Shown one piece after another: positions 47,958 through 58,111 of a DNA stretch of 64,000 nucleotides (positions within the stretch are counted from its first letter, which is position 1; each line of letters opens with the position of its first letter). The notes under the pieces are model-generated. The model was not told where the DNA came from and did not search any database. It saw only the letters and a list, made by a program, of their open reading frames with translations. Position numbers and translations under genes: made by a program. Source of the DNA: Aplidium turbinatum (lineage: Eukaryota > Chordata > Ascidiacea > Aplousobranchia > Polyclinidae); contig OU964930.1 of NCBI GenBank assembly GCA_918807975.1, positions 11,030,372 through 11,094,371 on the forward strand, written 5' to 3'.

Positions 47958-50900
47958 TTATGGTTGTGGATGAGTGAAGAACTTGTGAACAATGCACAGT
48001 AGGCAGAAGGGTACAAGTTCATGCAGAGTGCAGACTCTGAACATGTGTTTTTTTACTTCCAGTGTACATATGTTTTCCAGCTTTAAGATATTCATTTTAA
48101 AAAATAATGGACTGGTATGGGCTCTATAATCGCTTTTTGTGATTATTCTTATTATTCTTTTTTGCATTTTTCTGAGAGGGTCTAGAACTTTGTTGCAAGC
48201 TTTACCCCAGCTAGTAATGCAATATTGAAGGTGGGAGTAAATTAAAGTATAATGAACGGTTGTCAATGTGTCTGAATTCACATAATCTCTCAGTTTTAAT
48301 AGTGCCCAAGAACCCTTTGCAACTTTCCCACAGACTTGTTCTATGTGGTGTTTCCACGTTAACTTATTATCAATATAGACACCAAGGTACTTGATTTGAT
48401 CTTTTTGCTGAATTGGTTTACTCCCAATCTTAATGTTAACATTTCTTATTTGTTTTTTGTTTGTAATAAGCATGTATTCTGTTTTTGTAAAATTTATTGA
48501 TAACCTGTTAAGTTTCATCCAAGTGAGAACCTTTTCGAGTTCTGTGTTCACATTTTGTTGTAAGTCATTCTCACATTTGTCTGCCATCATTAGATTTGTG
48601 TCGTCAGCAAATAATTTAACAGTCATTTTTGTTGAGTTTGGCAGATCATTTACATACAACAAAAAGAGGAGAGGTCCTAATGTTGAACCCTGGGGAACTC
48701 CACAGGTAACTTTTCTAGAAGTGGACGGAACACCATTAACAACTGTGTATTGTTGACGGTTGCTGATGTAACTTTTTAACAACTGTTGGGAATGGCCTCG
48801 AAACCCATATTTTTCTATTTTTTTAATGAGAATAGTATGGTCGACTGTATCAAAAGCCTTAGCAAGATCAAGAAATACCGAACAGGTGGTTTTTTTGTTA
48901 TCAAGATTTGCTAAAATGTCATCACAAATGTTTGAAACAGCAAGTGAAGTGGAATACTCTGGCCTAAAACCAAATTGGTGAGGTGTAATAAGGTCTTTTT
49001 TTGCTAGATATTTGTGCATTTGGTCAAACAGGCATTTTTCAAATACTTTTGTAAAAGGTGACAGGATTGATATTGGTCGGTAGTTGCTGCAGCTTTTTTT
49101 AGATCCATTTTTATGTATAGGAGTCACTTGAGCAATTTTTAGGATGTCAGGATATTCACCTTGATTAATACATTCATTGAATAGATTAGTGAGGATGGGT
49201 GCTATTACTAATGAGGATAACTTTATAAATTTCATAGGTATTCCATTGAAGCCGGTACTTTTAGAGCACGACAAATTGTTCAGATGTTTAAGCACTTCTT
49301 CTTCAGTGATGGGTGACAGAAAAAAGGAATATGGAACACTTCGAAAATTTAGTGGAGACCCAGTGGTTGACAAAGGAATCTTCGATGCCATTGAAGGACC
49401 AATTTCAGTGAAATAATCATTGAAACAATTGCTCACTTGTGTTGGTTCAGATAAGATTTCATTATTAAGATTGATTATTTCTTTTGGTATTTTTGCATTT
49501 TTCTTTTTGTGTTTAATAATATCATTTATGGTTTCCCATGTCTTTCCAGTGTTGTGTTTGCTCTCTGAAATTAAAAAGTTGTAATGCATCTTTTTTGCTC
49601 GTTCCCTAATATGAGTGAGCAAATTTCTATATTTTTTGTAGGCATCATGAGCAGATGTATCAGTTGGTGTTTTTATTTTTAGGGAATATAATTTGTTTTT
49701 GGTTTTGATAGAGTTTAAGATTGCTTTTGTTATCCATGGTTTAGCCTTGAGCTTTTTTTCTTTTCTTGTCAAGATTCGAGGTGGTGCATGTTTATTAAGT
49801 ATGTCGTTATATGTATCTATAAAGTCATTAAATTGATTATGGATTGATTGATCTAATGTACAGTGATTTGTAAGAGAATTCTCAAGATCACATAAGAACG
49901 TTTCTGCCGAAAAATTTCTTGTATCTCTAATTGTATGAGTATGTTTCCCCTCTTTGGGTTTCATTGACTGTATTGCAATTGTAATTGGAAAATGATCAGA
50001 AATGTCATGTAGCAAAGTATGGCACATAATTTTATTTTTTAAGTCATTTGTGTAAAAATGATCAATTAAAGTTGAGCTTTTAGCGGTTACTCGGGTAGGA
50101 GTCTCCACTAGTTGCTGACAGCCACAACTGAGAAGTGTATCAGAGTAGGCCTTGACAGATGAGTTAACATCTTTTTTTGAAAGATCAATGTTAATGTCAC
50201 CACATATATAGTAGTTCCTGTTTAGGTTATTTATTGTGTCAATACATTCACAGAGTTTCATTTGAAATTCATCAAGTTTATGTTGAGGATGTCTGTAAAG
50301 AACACCAAATAAACAGTGCCTATTATTTGTTGCTGGTATGTTTACCCACAATTCTTCACAACCTTTTATGTTTAAACCAAAATTGTCCAATTGATTATAT
50401 GTTATTGAATGGTTTATGTACATTCCCACACCACCTGCTACTGATTTAGGGTCTGCATGTGTACTGTGAGAACAAATAAAATTGTATCCCTGCAACTGGA
50501 CAAACTGAGTACGATTATCATTAAGCCAGGTTTCTGATACGGCAATTATATCTGGTAGCCTTGGCATTTCAGTGAGCAATGATTCTAGTTTTGCAAGATT
50601 AGCAACTAAGCTTCTCATATTCACATGGAGTAATAACAGTTGATTCTTTTCATAGACATTTATCTTTGAAGATAGATCCTTGATTTCACAATAACTTTGG
50701 CTTTGATCACGCAAAAGCTCATTTACCTTGTAAGGTTTATCATTATTAAGTGTAGTTAGGTCTAGATTTGATATGTTATTAAAAGGAATAATGCATGACA
50801 TGCATTTGTTACAGTAGTATGGCTCATCAGAGGCTCCAAGTTTTTTAAATTGTGGCAAAGTTAAAGATATGCACTTCAAGTGTGCCCACTGATCACATAT

Positions 50901-50969
50901 GTCACAGCAAATTGAATTCTGGTTTCTTTTACAAGATTTCTGACATACATGGCATAAGTGAGGTGTCAT
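47958..50969 (-). CDS. LINE ORF2: PHD finger, endonuclease, reverse transcriptase
   Basis: 1,003 codons. Residues 1-60: CHVCQKSC, CCDICDQWAHLKC, YYCNKC, a PHD-type zinc finger. Residues ~110-330: AP-type endonuclease with VNMRS, VSETW, CGDINID and DISDHFPI (catalytic Glu, Asp and His present). Residues ~480-850: RT with IHKNGSKKSCSNYRPISIL, FLDLAKAFDTVDH, GVPQGSTLGPLLFLLYVND and catalytic LFADDTNL. The last residues of the open frame (TLHELVPFCLLC) run off-frame near 48020; the usual C-terminus (HNTRYQANN, FGPVVWSEVP) continues in the neighbouring frame to 47702. The product would nick DNA and prime reverse transcription. Confidence 0.9.
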   Translation of the reverse strand: MTPHLCHVCQKSCKRNQNSICCDICDQWAHLKCISLTLPQFKKLGASDEPYYCNKCMSCIIPFNNISNLDLTTLNNDKPYKVNELLRDQSQSYCEIKDLSSKINVYEKNQLLLLHVNMRSLVANLAKLESLLTEMPRLPDIIAVSETWLNDNRTQFVQLQGYNFICSHSTHADPKSVAGGVGMYINHSITYNQLDNFGLNIKGCEELWVNIPATNNRHCLFGVLYRHPQHKLDEFQMKLCECIDTINNLNRNYYICGDINIDLSKKDVNSSVKAYSDTLLSCGCQQLVETPTRVTAKSSTLIDHFYTNDLKNKIMCHTLLHDISDHFPITIAIQSMKPKEGKHTHTIRDTRNFSAETFLCDLENSLTNHCTLDQSIHNQFNDFIDTYNDILNKHAPPRILTRKEKKLKAKPWITKAILNSIKTKNKLYSLKIKTPTDTSAHDAYKKYRNLLTHIRERAKKMHYNFLISESKHNTGKTWETINDIIKHKKKNAKIPKEIINLNNEILSEPTQVSNCFNDYFTEIGPSMASKIPLSTTGSPLNFRSVPYSFFLSPITEEEVLKHLNNLSCSKSTGFNGIPMKFIKLSSLVIAPILTNLFNECINQGEYPDILKIAQVTPIHKNGSKKSCSNYRPISILSPFTKVFEKCLFDQMHKYLAKKDLITPHQFGFRPEYSTSLAVSNICDDILANLDNKKTTCSVFLDLAKAFDTVDHTILIKKIEKYGFRGHSQQLLKSYISNRQQYTVVNGVPSTSRKVTCGVPQGSTLGPLLFLLYVNDLPNSTKMTVKLFADDTNLMMADKCENDLQQNVNTELEKVLTWMKLNRLSINFTKTEYMLITNKKQIRNVNIKIGSKPIQQKDQIKYLGVYIDNKLTWKHHIEQVCGKVAKGSWALLKLRDYVNSDTLTTVHYTLIYSHLQYCITSWGKACNKVLDPLRKMQKRIIRIITKSDYRAHTSPLFFKMNILKLENICTLEVKKHMFRVCTLHELVPFCLLCIVHKFFTHPQP

Positions 50970-51100
50970 TTAAGTAAAAACCTTGTTTTGTTTTGCGGTA
51001 TAAAGAATACTTTAGAAACACTTAACAGTATCAGAGAGTACTAACTGATTTTTCATCAGTAATATGTAAATAATGTATCATGTCTATCATAAAAAGAAAT

Positions 51101-51813
51101 TTAAAGCTCACGATTTTCAATGTTGAAGGGCATAAAAATTTTCTTACTGCTGTCTTTTGCTTTGGTGTAAAATATTTTCCCATCTGTTGTCCAGTACGAA
51201 TGGATTTCTTTTTCCTGCCTTTTTGTTTCTAATATTCTGATGCATTTCAGTCTTTGAGTTGTGAGCGACTCAGTGATCAGAAGTTTGGTTCCTTTTAATT
51301 TTCGTTTCTGAGAATACACCATATATTTTATGTGATAGTTTGTAAATTTGACAATTAAAGGTCTGCAATGGTTTGGCTTTGCTTTTAGCCTATGGCTTCT
51401 GTCAATATCTTTTTGTGTGATGGTGATGTCCAATTTTTCTTTTAAAAATTTTTCTACAATCTTGTCAGTATTTTCCTTTCTTCTGGCATTCCATGTATCA
51501 AGATACAATTTCTTCTTGAGTATTGTTCTAATTCTTCTTGTTTTCTTTCAACTTCTTTAAATTTGTTGTCCAGTTGAGCACTTTTTTCTTTGACAGAAGC
51601 ATTTATTTGATTTTCCATCTGTTGTTGAAATACTTTATTTCCAAGAAGATGTTTTACCAGTTTTTGAGCTATCTCATCCATGAGAGCTTCGTCTTGCTTG
51701 ATGCATGTTTCAATGGGTAATGTCTTTCTCTCTGATATTACTTCATCTAATATGTTTGTAGTGGCCAGAATCCTTTTGATTTCTTCTTTAACTGTGTTTT
51801 GGGCCATTGCCAA
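51101..51813 (-). pseudogene. LINE ORF1 (coiled coil + RNA-binding), one frameshift
   Basis: First part (51813-51454) MAMAQNTVKEEIKRIL, a charged heptad-like region (QMENQINASVKEKSAQLDNK) and EQYSRRNCILIHGMPE. Second part, in another frame (to 51101), ENTDKIVEKFLKEKL, DIDRSHRLK and RPLIVKFTNYHIK. YSRRNxxxIHGxPE and DRSHRxG are marks of the L1-ORF1p-like/transposase-22 group. The break is near 51475. Confidence 0.8.
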
Positions 51814-51968
51814 TTTTAAATTTAGATACAGTTAAGTAATTAAAAAATAAATTAAATCAGCTAGAACTGCAAAAACTCCTAGTGATCCATAAACCTTGAT
51901 TACAAATAGAATGATTTTTGTAACTTCAACAAACGATGCATTCAACACATACGGTAGGTTATTAGCCA

Positions 51969-52193
51969 TTAGTTATAATCTTTATCCTTGGCTTTCTCAG
52001 TCTGAGGGTAAGAGACAGAAACCAACAATGGCTTCCTCTTAATGTCTGGTCTGTGGCAAAACCCTTTTCTTTCATTGCAGTAGTGTGTCTGCACCTGCAC
52101 ACCTGTGCATATAAATGAACTGAATGTGTTATTAGATTGATTGTTATGGGGTGGTGGCTGACTAGATGAAAGCTGAGGGTCTTTTGCTACCAT
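51969..52193 (-). CDS. Unassigned 74-codon ORF
   Basis: Not recognised. MVAKDPQLSSSQPPPHNNQS to YPQTEKAKDKDYN, stop. It lies between the LINE ORF1 and a hAT element and may be LINE 5' leader or chance. Confidence 0.15.
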   Translation of the reverse strand: MVAKDPQLSSSQPPPHNNQSNNTFSSFICTGVQVQTHYCNERKGFCHRPDIKRKPLLVSVSYPQTEKAKDKDYN

Positions 52194-52525
52194 TCGGATT
52201 ATGTCGTCATCAAAACTACAATAAACTTGACTGTTGAAAAATATTGGTTAGTTATTTTCTCAATAGCTTACACCAGGGGTTCCCAACCTTTTTATGTTCT
52301 CGTACCACTTAGCCACCATGGATTGTCAACACGTACCACTATTTTAAAACAACTAATTTGATCCAATATCAAATTATTTGCAATATGATGAATCTGGATG
52401 TAAAGTCAACGAAAGTAGCAAAATTACCAACAAAACATCACATACCCTAGTCCATTACACCACACAGCACAGAACGCATCAGAATAACAAAGAAAAAGAC
52501 ACAACTAAACACAATACAACTAAAT

Positions 52526-53509
52526 TTAATGAGATTTTTGTTTTTGTTTATCTTTCACCAGTTGATCGATGCGTGGCATAACTTTGCTAATAGCACATCT
52601 GAAGTCATGTCCAGGGGCACTTAGTCGGTTACGATTCTTTGATTTGATGTTCATTAGAATAGAAAATCCCTGCTCGCATTCCCAAGTAGAAGGAAAAACC
52701 AGTAGTTGTGGAACAGCGTGGGAAGCTAGCGTTGGGTATGAAGAAGCCATATTAAGCCAGAAGTTTATTGCAGAACATTCTTTGCGTTGTTTTTTTGCTG
52801 TCTGATCCTCCTGCATGTCTATCAGTTCCTCTTGTTCTCCTGCACCGACAGGTAGGTCGGCTGGGTCCACTGAGAAAGGATCTGTGATGTATGGGCAGCT
52901 TGTGGTATCTGGAAAGTAATGCTGCAATTCAGCAGTTAGCAGCGAGAGGTGCTGGGTAATTTCTCTGGAAATGTCATCACTGATTTCCATTTCAAGGGCT
53001 GACAGAAATTTAAACATACCATAGCGCTTGTTTTCCACATTTTTCCTCCATAATTCCACCTTTCGGATAAAAGCTCCCAGTTTTGAAACAAAGTCTACGA
53101 CAGTGCAGTTTTGCCCTTGAAATGACAGATTTAAATGATTGAAAGCTTCAAATATATCTGACAAATAAGCCAATCTTGCAATGAATTCCTCATCCTCCAG
53201 ATCGTTTTGAAATTCATGGTCTTTCTGTTGGAAAAATAAAAGTAGTTCATTCCTCATTTCAAAAAGACGTTTAGTTGTATTTCCTTGAGAGAGCCAACGC
53301 ACTTCTGTGTGATAGAGGAGACAAGTGTGGTCTGAGCCGAGATCTTCACAAAGAACCTTAAACAATCGAGTATTTAAAGCTGAAGTTTTAACAAAATTTA
53401 CGATTTTGACTATCCTGTTCAAGCACATTAACAACTTTGCAGGAAGAACCTTTGTGCAAAGAGCAAACCTGTGTATGAAACAGTGAACACTTATGACACG
53501 AGGTGACAC
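52526..53509 (-). CDS. hAT transposase, C-terminal part (327 codons)
   Basis: SVHCFIHRFALCTKVLPAKL, LLYHTEVRWLSQGNTTKRLF, AYLSDIFEAFNHLNLSFQG and the terminal CEQGFSILMNIKSKNRNRLS. These are conserved blocks of the ZBED/FAM200/SCAND3-like hAT transposases, including the RWLS and C-terminal dimerisation regions. It is the downstream half of one gene with 53618-54301; a frame break lies between (53510-53617). Confidence 0.87.
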   Translation of the reverse strand: MSPRVISVHCFIHRFALCTKVLPAKLLMCLNRIVKIVNFVKTSALNTRLFKVLCEDLGSDHTCLLYHTEVRWLSQGNTTKRLFEMRNELLLFFQQKDHEFQNDLEDEEFIARLAYLSDIFEAFNHLNLSFQGQNCTVVDFVSKLGAFIRKVELWRKNVENKRYGMFKFLSALEMEISDDISREITQHLSLLTAELQHYFPDTTSCPYITDPFSVDPADLPVGAGEQEELIDMQEDQTAKKQRKECSAINFWLNMASSYPTLASHAVPQLLVFPSTWECEQGFSILMNIKSKNRNRLSAPGHDFRCAISKVMPRIDQLVKDKQKQKSH

Positions 53510-53617
53510 AGCTTTGACATGGGTTTGAAATCCAGACTTTCATAAAGCATAAAGGGAGCCCCATCTGTCGTACATCCGACAAGATTTCCCCAATCCAGAT
53601 CATTTTCCTTGAAAAAA

Positions 53618-54301
53618 TTATCCAGAGTTGAAAATATCTTTTCCTTTTGTTGTAGTGGACACCTCATGATTCAACAATAATTCCGTTTTTACAGCATCGT
53701 TTTGTGTAAAGCGGACGTAGACAAGCAGTTGGCAGCAGTTTGTGACATCTGTGGATTCATCAAGTTGTAAGGCAAATCCAAACTTCGAATCTCTTACTCC
53801 TGCAATCACTTGGTCAGTGATATCAACTGACATTTCCTCGATGCGTCGTTTCACAGTATTGTTAGAAAGCGATACACTATCCAACTTTGCCACTGAATCT
53901 TCTCCAATCAAATTTCTGACTAATATCTTTGCTGCTGGCAAAACAAGTGACTCCGCAATGACATGAGCTTTTTTGTTTTGGGCCACCAGAAGAGATACTT
54001 CATAGGATGCCTTCACAATTCCGGCATTATTTCGGTAAAACTGGCCTGTGTGATCTATGCGCTGTCGCTTCACGTTCTCCCCAAGTCGCTCAAAATAACT
54101 CTTATCTCGATTCATCTGATCTGCATGATTGGACTCAAGATGCCGCTTAAGCAAACTTGGTTTCAAAGCTGCATTTAAAAGGGTTTTCATACAGATCACG
54201 CACTGAGGTAAGCTATCTCCACGATGTTGAATAGCAATGAAGCCATACTTAATATAATCTGCGCTATACTTTCGCTTCGACATTTTCAAATATTTAGACA
54301 A
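53618..54301 (-). CDS. hAT transposase, N-terminal part (227 codons)
   Basis: Starts MSKYLKMSKRKYSADYIKYG. A BED-like finger follows (PQCVICMKTL, LLKRHLESNHAD). SYEVSLLVAQNKKAHVIAES and ALQLDESTDVTNCCQLLVYV hold the first catalytic Asp region (LDESTD). Continues beyond a frame break in 52526-53509. Confidence 0.87.
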   Translation of the reverse strand: MSKYLKMSKRKYSADYIKYGFIAIQHRGDSLPQCVICMKTLLNAALKPSLLKRHLESNHADQMNRDKSYFERLGENVKRQRIDHTGQFYRNNAGIVKASYEVSLLVAQNKKAHVIAESLVLPAAKILVRNLIGEDSVAKLDSVSLSNNTVKRRIEEMSVDITDQVIAGVRDSKFGFALQLDESTDVTNCCQLLVYVRFTQNDAVKTELLLNHEVSTTTKGKDIFNSG

Positions 54302-54744
54302 AAATGTAATGCTGTTCAGGATTCAGCCACTACACGTCGGAAAACCAACATCAGAATAAACGCAATTCTGCAATTGCACAGACCACATTGCACACGTAAT
54401 TGTTTCGTCACAGACACCATTCACAATACACACATAATAGCTTCGTCACAGACACCATTAAGTTTGCACAGCAGCATTGTATTAATAACAATGACAGCAG
54501 GGAGCAAGATCGACAAAAGTAGCTCACTGAGTGCAGAGAATTTAGTACGGAAAGAAATAAAACTGTTGTTCGCATATTTTAGAAACTCAAAATTAAATAA
54601 TTGTTGCAATAGGCCTACTTTATTTGACAATACTACTACATATCGCATGCAACGGAGAGCTGCTCGCGTACCACCTGAAAAGCTCCCGCGTACCACTAGT
54701 GGTACGCGTACCACCGGTTGGGAACCCCTGGCTTACACAGTACA

Positions 54745-55549
54745 CAGCTGCTTGCTCTGGAGGGGTGCAACCAAAATCGTACCATGAACAATTCGTACCG
54801 TCAGTTCGTACCTTGAAAAGATCGAGAAAAAAAATTAAAAAAAGCCGAAGTCGCTCATCGCAGTTTCTGCAAACATTTTAAAAGGGTGAAGGAATTGGAT
54901 TCGGAGTATTGGTTAGGTATCTTTTTCCTTTTGGTATCCGTTTCCTTTTGTTGGTTTTATTCCCGTAAACTGTTGGTAACTTTATCATTGCTGTAGTTTT
55001 ACGACAAAGAAAAATAAATTGAATTGTATCGGTATCCGCTAACAAACAAACTGAAAAGATTGAGAGAAAAAAATAAAGCATCGCTGACTGCAGTTTCCGT
55101 TTTTCCGCGAACATTTTATAATTTCCGGTAATGATCCTAAGAGTTTGCCGAAGTCGCTGATTGCAGTTTCCGCAAACATTTTAAAAGGGTTAGGATGTTT
55201 CCGCAAACAAACTGAAAAGATCGAGAGAAAAAACAGAACAAAGCCGAAGTTGCTGATCGCAGTTTCCGTTTTTCCGCAGTTTCCGCAAACATTTTAAAAT
55301 TTCCGGTAATGATCCTAAAAGTTTGCTGAAGTCGCTGATTCCGCAAATATTTTAAAAAGGTTAGGGTTGATCGGAGTTTCCGCAAACATTTTAAAATTTC
55401 TGGTAATGATCCTAAGAGTTTGTTTGTTTGCAGAAAGTTTTAAAATGTTTGCGGAAACTGCGATCAGCGGCTTTTTTAATTTTTTTTTCTCGATCTTTTC
55501 AAAGTACAAACTGACGGTACGAAATGTTTATGGTACGGCCAAGCAGCTG
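54745..55549. mobile_element. Foldback element with internal CCGCAAACATTTT repeats
   Basis: Inverted ends of about 110 bp: CAGCTGCTTG, then GTACCGTCAGTTCGTACCTT and GAAAAGATCGAG on the left, the same inverted at 55440-55549. Between them at least five copies of GTTTCCGCAAACATTTTAAA. A 3-bp flank ACA on both sides is possible but not decisive. A solo fragment lies at 45160-45300. Confidence 0.75.
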
Positions 55550-57129
55550 ACAATATATAGGTGCCATCCTCAAAAAAGAAACCATATTGCATGCTTGGTA
55601 CCTTAAAAACCTCAACAAAAGCTTCATCAGTATCTTCACTTGAGCTTTTACTATAGTAATTATGCCATAATCCAAGATCAATTGTTTTTTGTTTTTTTTA
55701 TCTACCTACCCAACATATTATTTTTTAATTTGTTTTTGGTAGCCCCCACTTATTAAGGCCACGACGAGACCAGACGATTTTAGGACTATTCTTTGGGACT
55801 TATTAAGCGAGGGACTATTCTTTGCCACTCATATAGCCTACATTCAATAATCCTGGACCGAACCAAACTGAACTTAATAAGAGGGTGGGTCTATTAACTG
55901 TGGGTTTAATAAGCAGGTTTACTGTATAGGCAAACATTTGTTATGTTTTGGGCGTAAGCTATCTTTCTCTTGTCAGTTATTTTGCGTTATACCCTAACTA
56001 ACAAACAACATAGACTTACCGGTACCGTACCAATAAAATCAGCTGGCAATCAGATGAGATAGCGATGGTGTTTTGTAAAAAAAATCGGCTCAAAATGAAT
56101 ATAGGCTAATAGAATCTGAGAAGATAGGATTGCCAATACAAACTTGATTTTTTGTAAATAAATACTTTAAATAAATAAAATGGAGTTTTCTCAACTTTTA
56201 TTTAAAACGCTAAAAGATAACTTCAAAACACGCCAAAAAATGTCAACATGCCAAACCAAAAATTACCTGCCCAAACACATTAAACAACAGCCAAATTACT
56301 CGAATTTGGCATTATTAAAAACGCCAACATACGGTCTTCTTCTATCGAGTCTTCTAAAGTTCGTTGATACACCACAGATTGACACATTCTTCCGCAACGG
56401 AGTTATACACTGACAGGTTCCAGTATTTAGAAAATTTCTAAGGGGGGGGCCAAGACATTGTGTCAGTCAGCCGCGTAGCGGCTGACTTGGCGGCTGGATG
56501 CCAATGAGGGTCTCGGAGTAGTACACACGGGGTAGTCTCAACGGTAGTAGCCTACACAGAAAGCTCAAATTTGGTGAAAATGGTTGGCTGTTAATCGAGA
56601 GAGAGAGAGAAACCTTTTATTTTGTCTGTTGCGAGAAAAATATACGGTACAAAATATAGACAATGCAAATAAAATGGCACCATAACTAGAATCTACAACA
56701 GACAGAGAGCAGCGAAAGACTATAATAGTCATCGAGTCAGCTGCTTCCCGTGTTTTTAATGTGACAAATGTCAAACATCGGCATTACGTTGAAACCAAGA
56801 TATGCGTTAAAACAGGATAAGCTTAAGTTCCGTAAAAAATGAACACAAAAAGTTGTTTAGGCTACTGCTGCGACAGTCAAGTGAATTCCTGTGGTTTTAT
56901 TCAAATATCAAAAAAAAAGTCATGCCCTACAAAAGTAGTAAGTTATGGAAAAAAAAAAACAAACAAAAAAAAACTATGCATACCGGTAAACAACAACTTC
57001 TAACTGCTAGCATAAAAGACGAAGCATGAACACTAAAAGTAGGCCTAATCATAGTATATAACTTTAAACCTTAACAAAATCAGTCAGTTTATAGGCCGAC
57101 TTGAATACAGTTAATAAGATGACAGCCGT
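55550..57129. other. Intergenic, old repeat remnants
   Basis: TTTAATAAGCAGGTTTACTG near 55910 resembles the end of a pogo/mariner-type element but no partner end was found. GTCAGCCGCGTAGCGGCTGAC (about 56465-56485) is a perfect 9-bp hairpin. A GA microsatellite at about 56598-56612 may be the 3' tail of the LINE at 57130-58020. No gene seen. Confidence 0.4.
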
Positions 57130-58020
57130 TAATAAATAGTACTTAGCACCAGTTCGTGAGTAGTAGGCCTAGGTCTACGTAGTATCAACAGTGTTCAATC
57201 CGAAAGTGCCATGGCAATGGACTTCAGTAATTTCCTTAAAGTAAGTTTCAAAGTAGCTTGGCAATAGCATATTTTTAAATTTAAAGACAAATTTAGAAAT
57301 TTCTAATTGATACAAGTTAGTGATGGGAAGTATGTCGAGATCTTGGTACAGTAGTGAAAGTTTTGCTCTTCTGTTGCTAAAGGTTATTGTGCGAATGATT
57401 AGATTTTGCATTGTCGAAATTTTCTTGAGCAGTTTTTGTGTGCTTGAACCCCAACATAAAATGCCATATTGTATTATTGATCGTGCAAAAGCATAGTACA
57501 GTGTTAACATGCATTGTTTGTTTGTGTAGTTTCTAATTTTATAAAATATTCCAGATATTTTTGCCAATCTCCCAGATAGATCTTCAATGTGATAATTCCA
57601 ACTTAGTTTGTCATCAAGAAATATGCCAAGATATTTGATGTTGTTTGTTTTTTGTGTTGTTTAAGACTACATTTAGTTTTGAAGTTGACCCTCCTTTTCG
57701 TTCAAGTAACATGTAAAATGTCTTGGAGTAGTTGATACATAATTTGTTTGCATTGAACCAATCAGTGATACGCTGCATCTCAATTTCAGTGCTTTGCTGC
57801 AATTGCAAAATAGATGTTGCTGAAGTAAAAAAAACAGTGTCATCAGCAAATAGCTGAGAATCGAAAGTTGTTATAAGAGGCAAATCATTTATGTAAAGCA
57901 GAAAAAGCAATGGTGCAAGTACAGATCCTTGAGGAACACCACATGTGATATTTTCATGCTTTGATTTGAAGCCATCAGCAGAAACATATTTTAAGTTCAG
58001 ATATTTTATTTCAGAAACAT
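57130..58020 (-). mobile_element. LINE fragment (RT C-terminal half)
   Basis: ITCGVPQGSVLAPLLF (from about 57950), INDLPL, QLFADDTVFFTS (catalytic ADD), then, after a frame change, SGIFYKIRNYTNKQCMLTLY and IIQYGILCWGSST. 5'-truncated; frames at 57614-57910 and 57175-57567. Differs from the LINE at 47394-51840. Confidence 0.83.
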
Positions 58021-58111
58021 AACATATTTTAATCGGTTCAAATTTTTTCTACTTGGGTTAAAATTAGACTTCCTTGACCCTTTTAATAGGGGGGTAGCCT
58101 ATACCAAAATG

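Larger units (their letters stand above)
47394..51840 (-). mobile_element. Near-full-length Jockey/CR1-group LINE with two ORFs
   Basis: The tail at 47394-47412 is a TTGA repeat on the - strand. ORF2 (50969-47958) encodes PHD-like finger, endonuclease and RT; its C-terminus continues in another frame to about 47702. ORF1 (51813-51101) encodes a coiled-coil/nucleic-acid-binding protein with one frame change. The 5' end lies somewhere between 51840 and 52260. Only two frame breaks seen, so this is a fairly recent copy. Confidence 0.87.
52274..54730 (-). mobile_element. hAT element with nearly intact transposase, perfect TSD
   Basis: Ends CAGGGGTTCCCAACC on both sides (inverted), perfect 8-bp duplication GCTTACAC (52266-52273, 54731-54738). 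The - strand transposase is in two open frames (54301-53618 and 53509-52526). Subterminal GTACCAC repeats occur at both ends. The perfect TIR and TSD imply recent insertion. Confidence 0.92.

Noticed and set aside
55740-55930. Pogo/mariner-type element
   Set aside because: Only one end-like sequence (TTTAATAAGCAGGTTTACTG) was found; no inverted partner or TA target pair.
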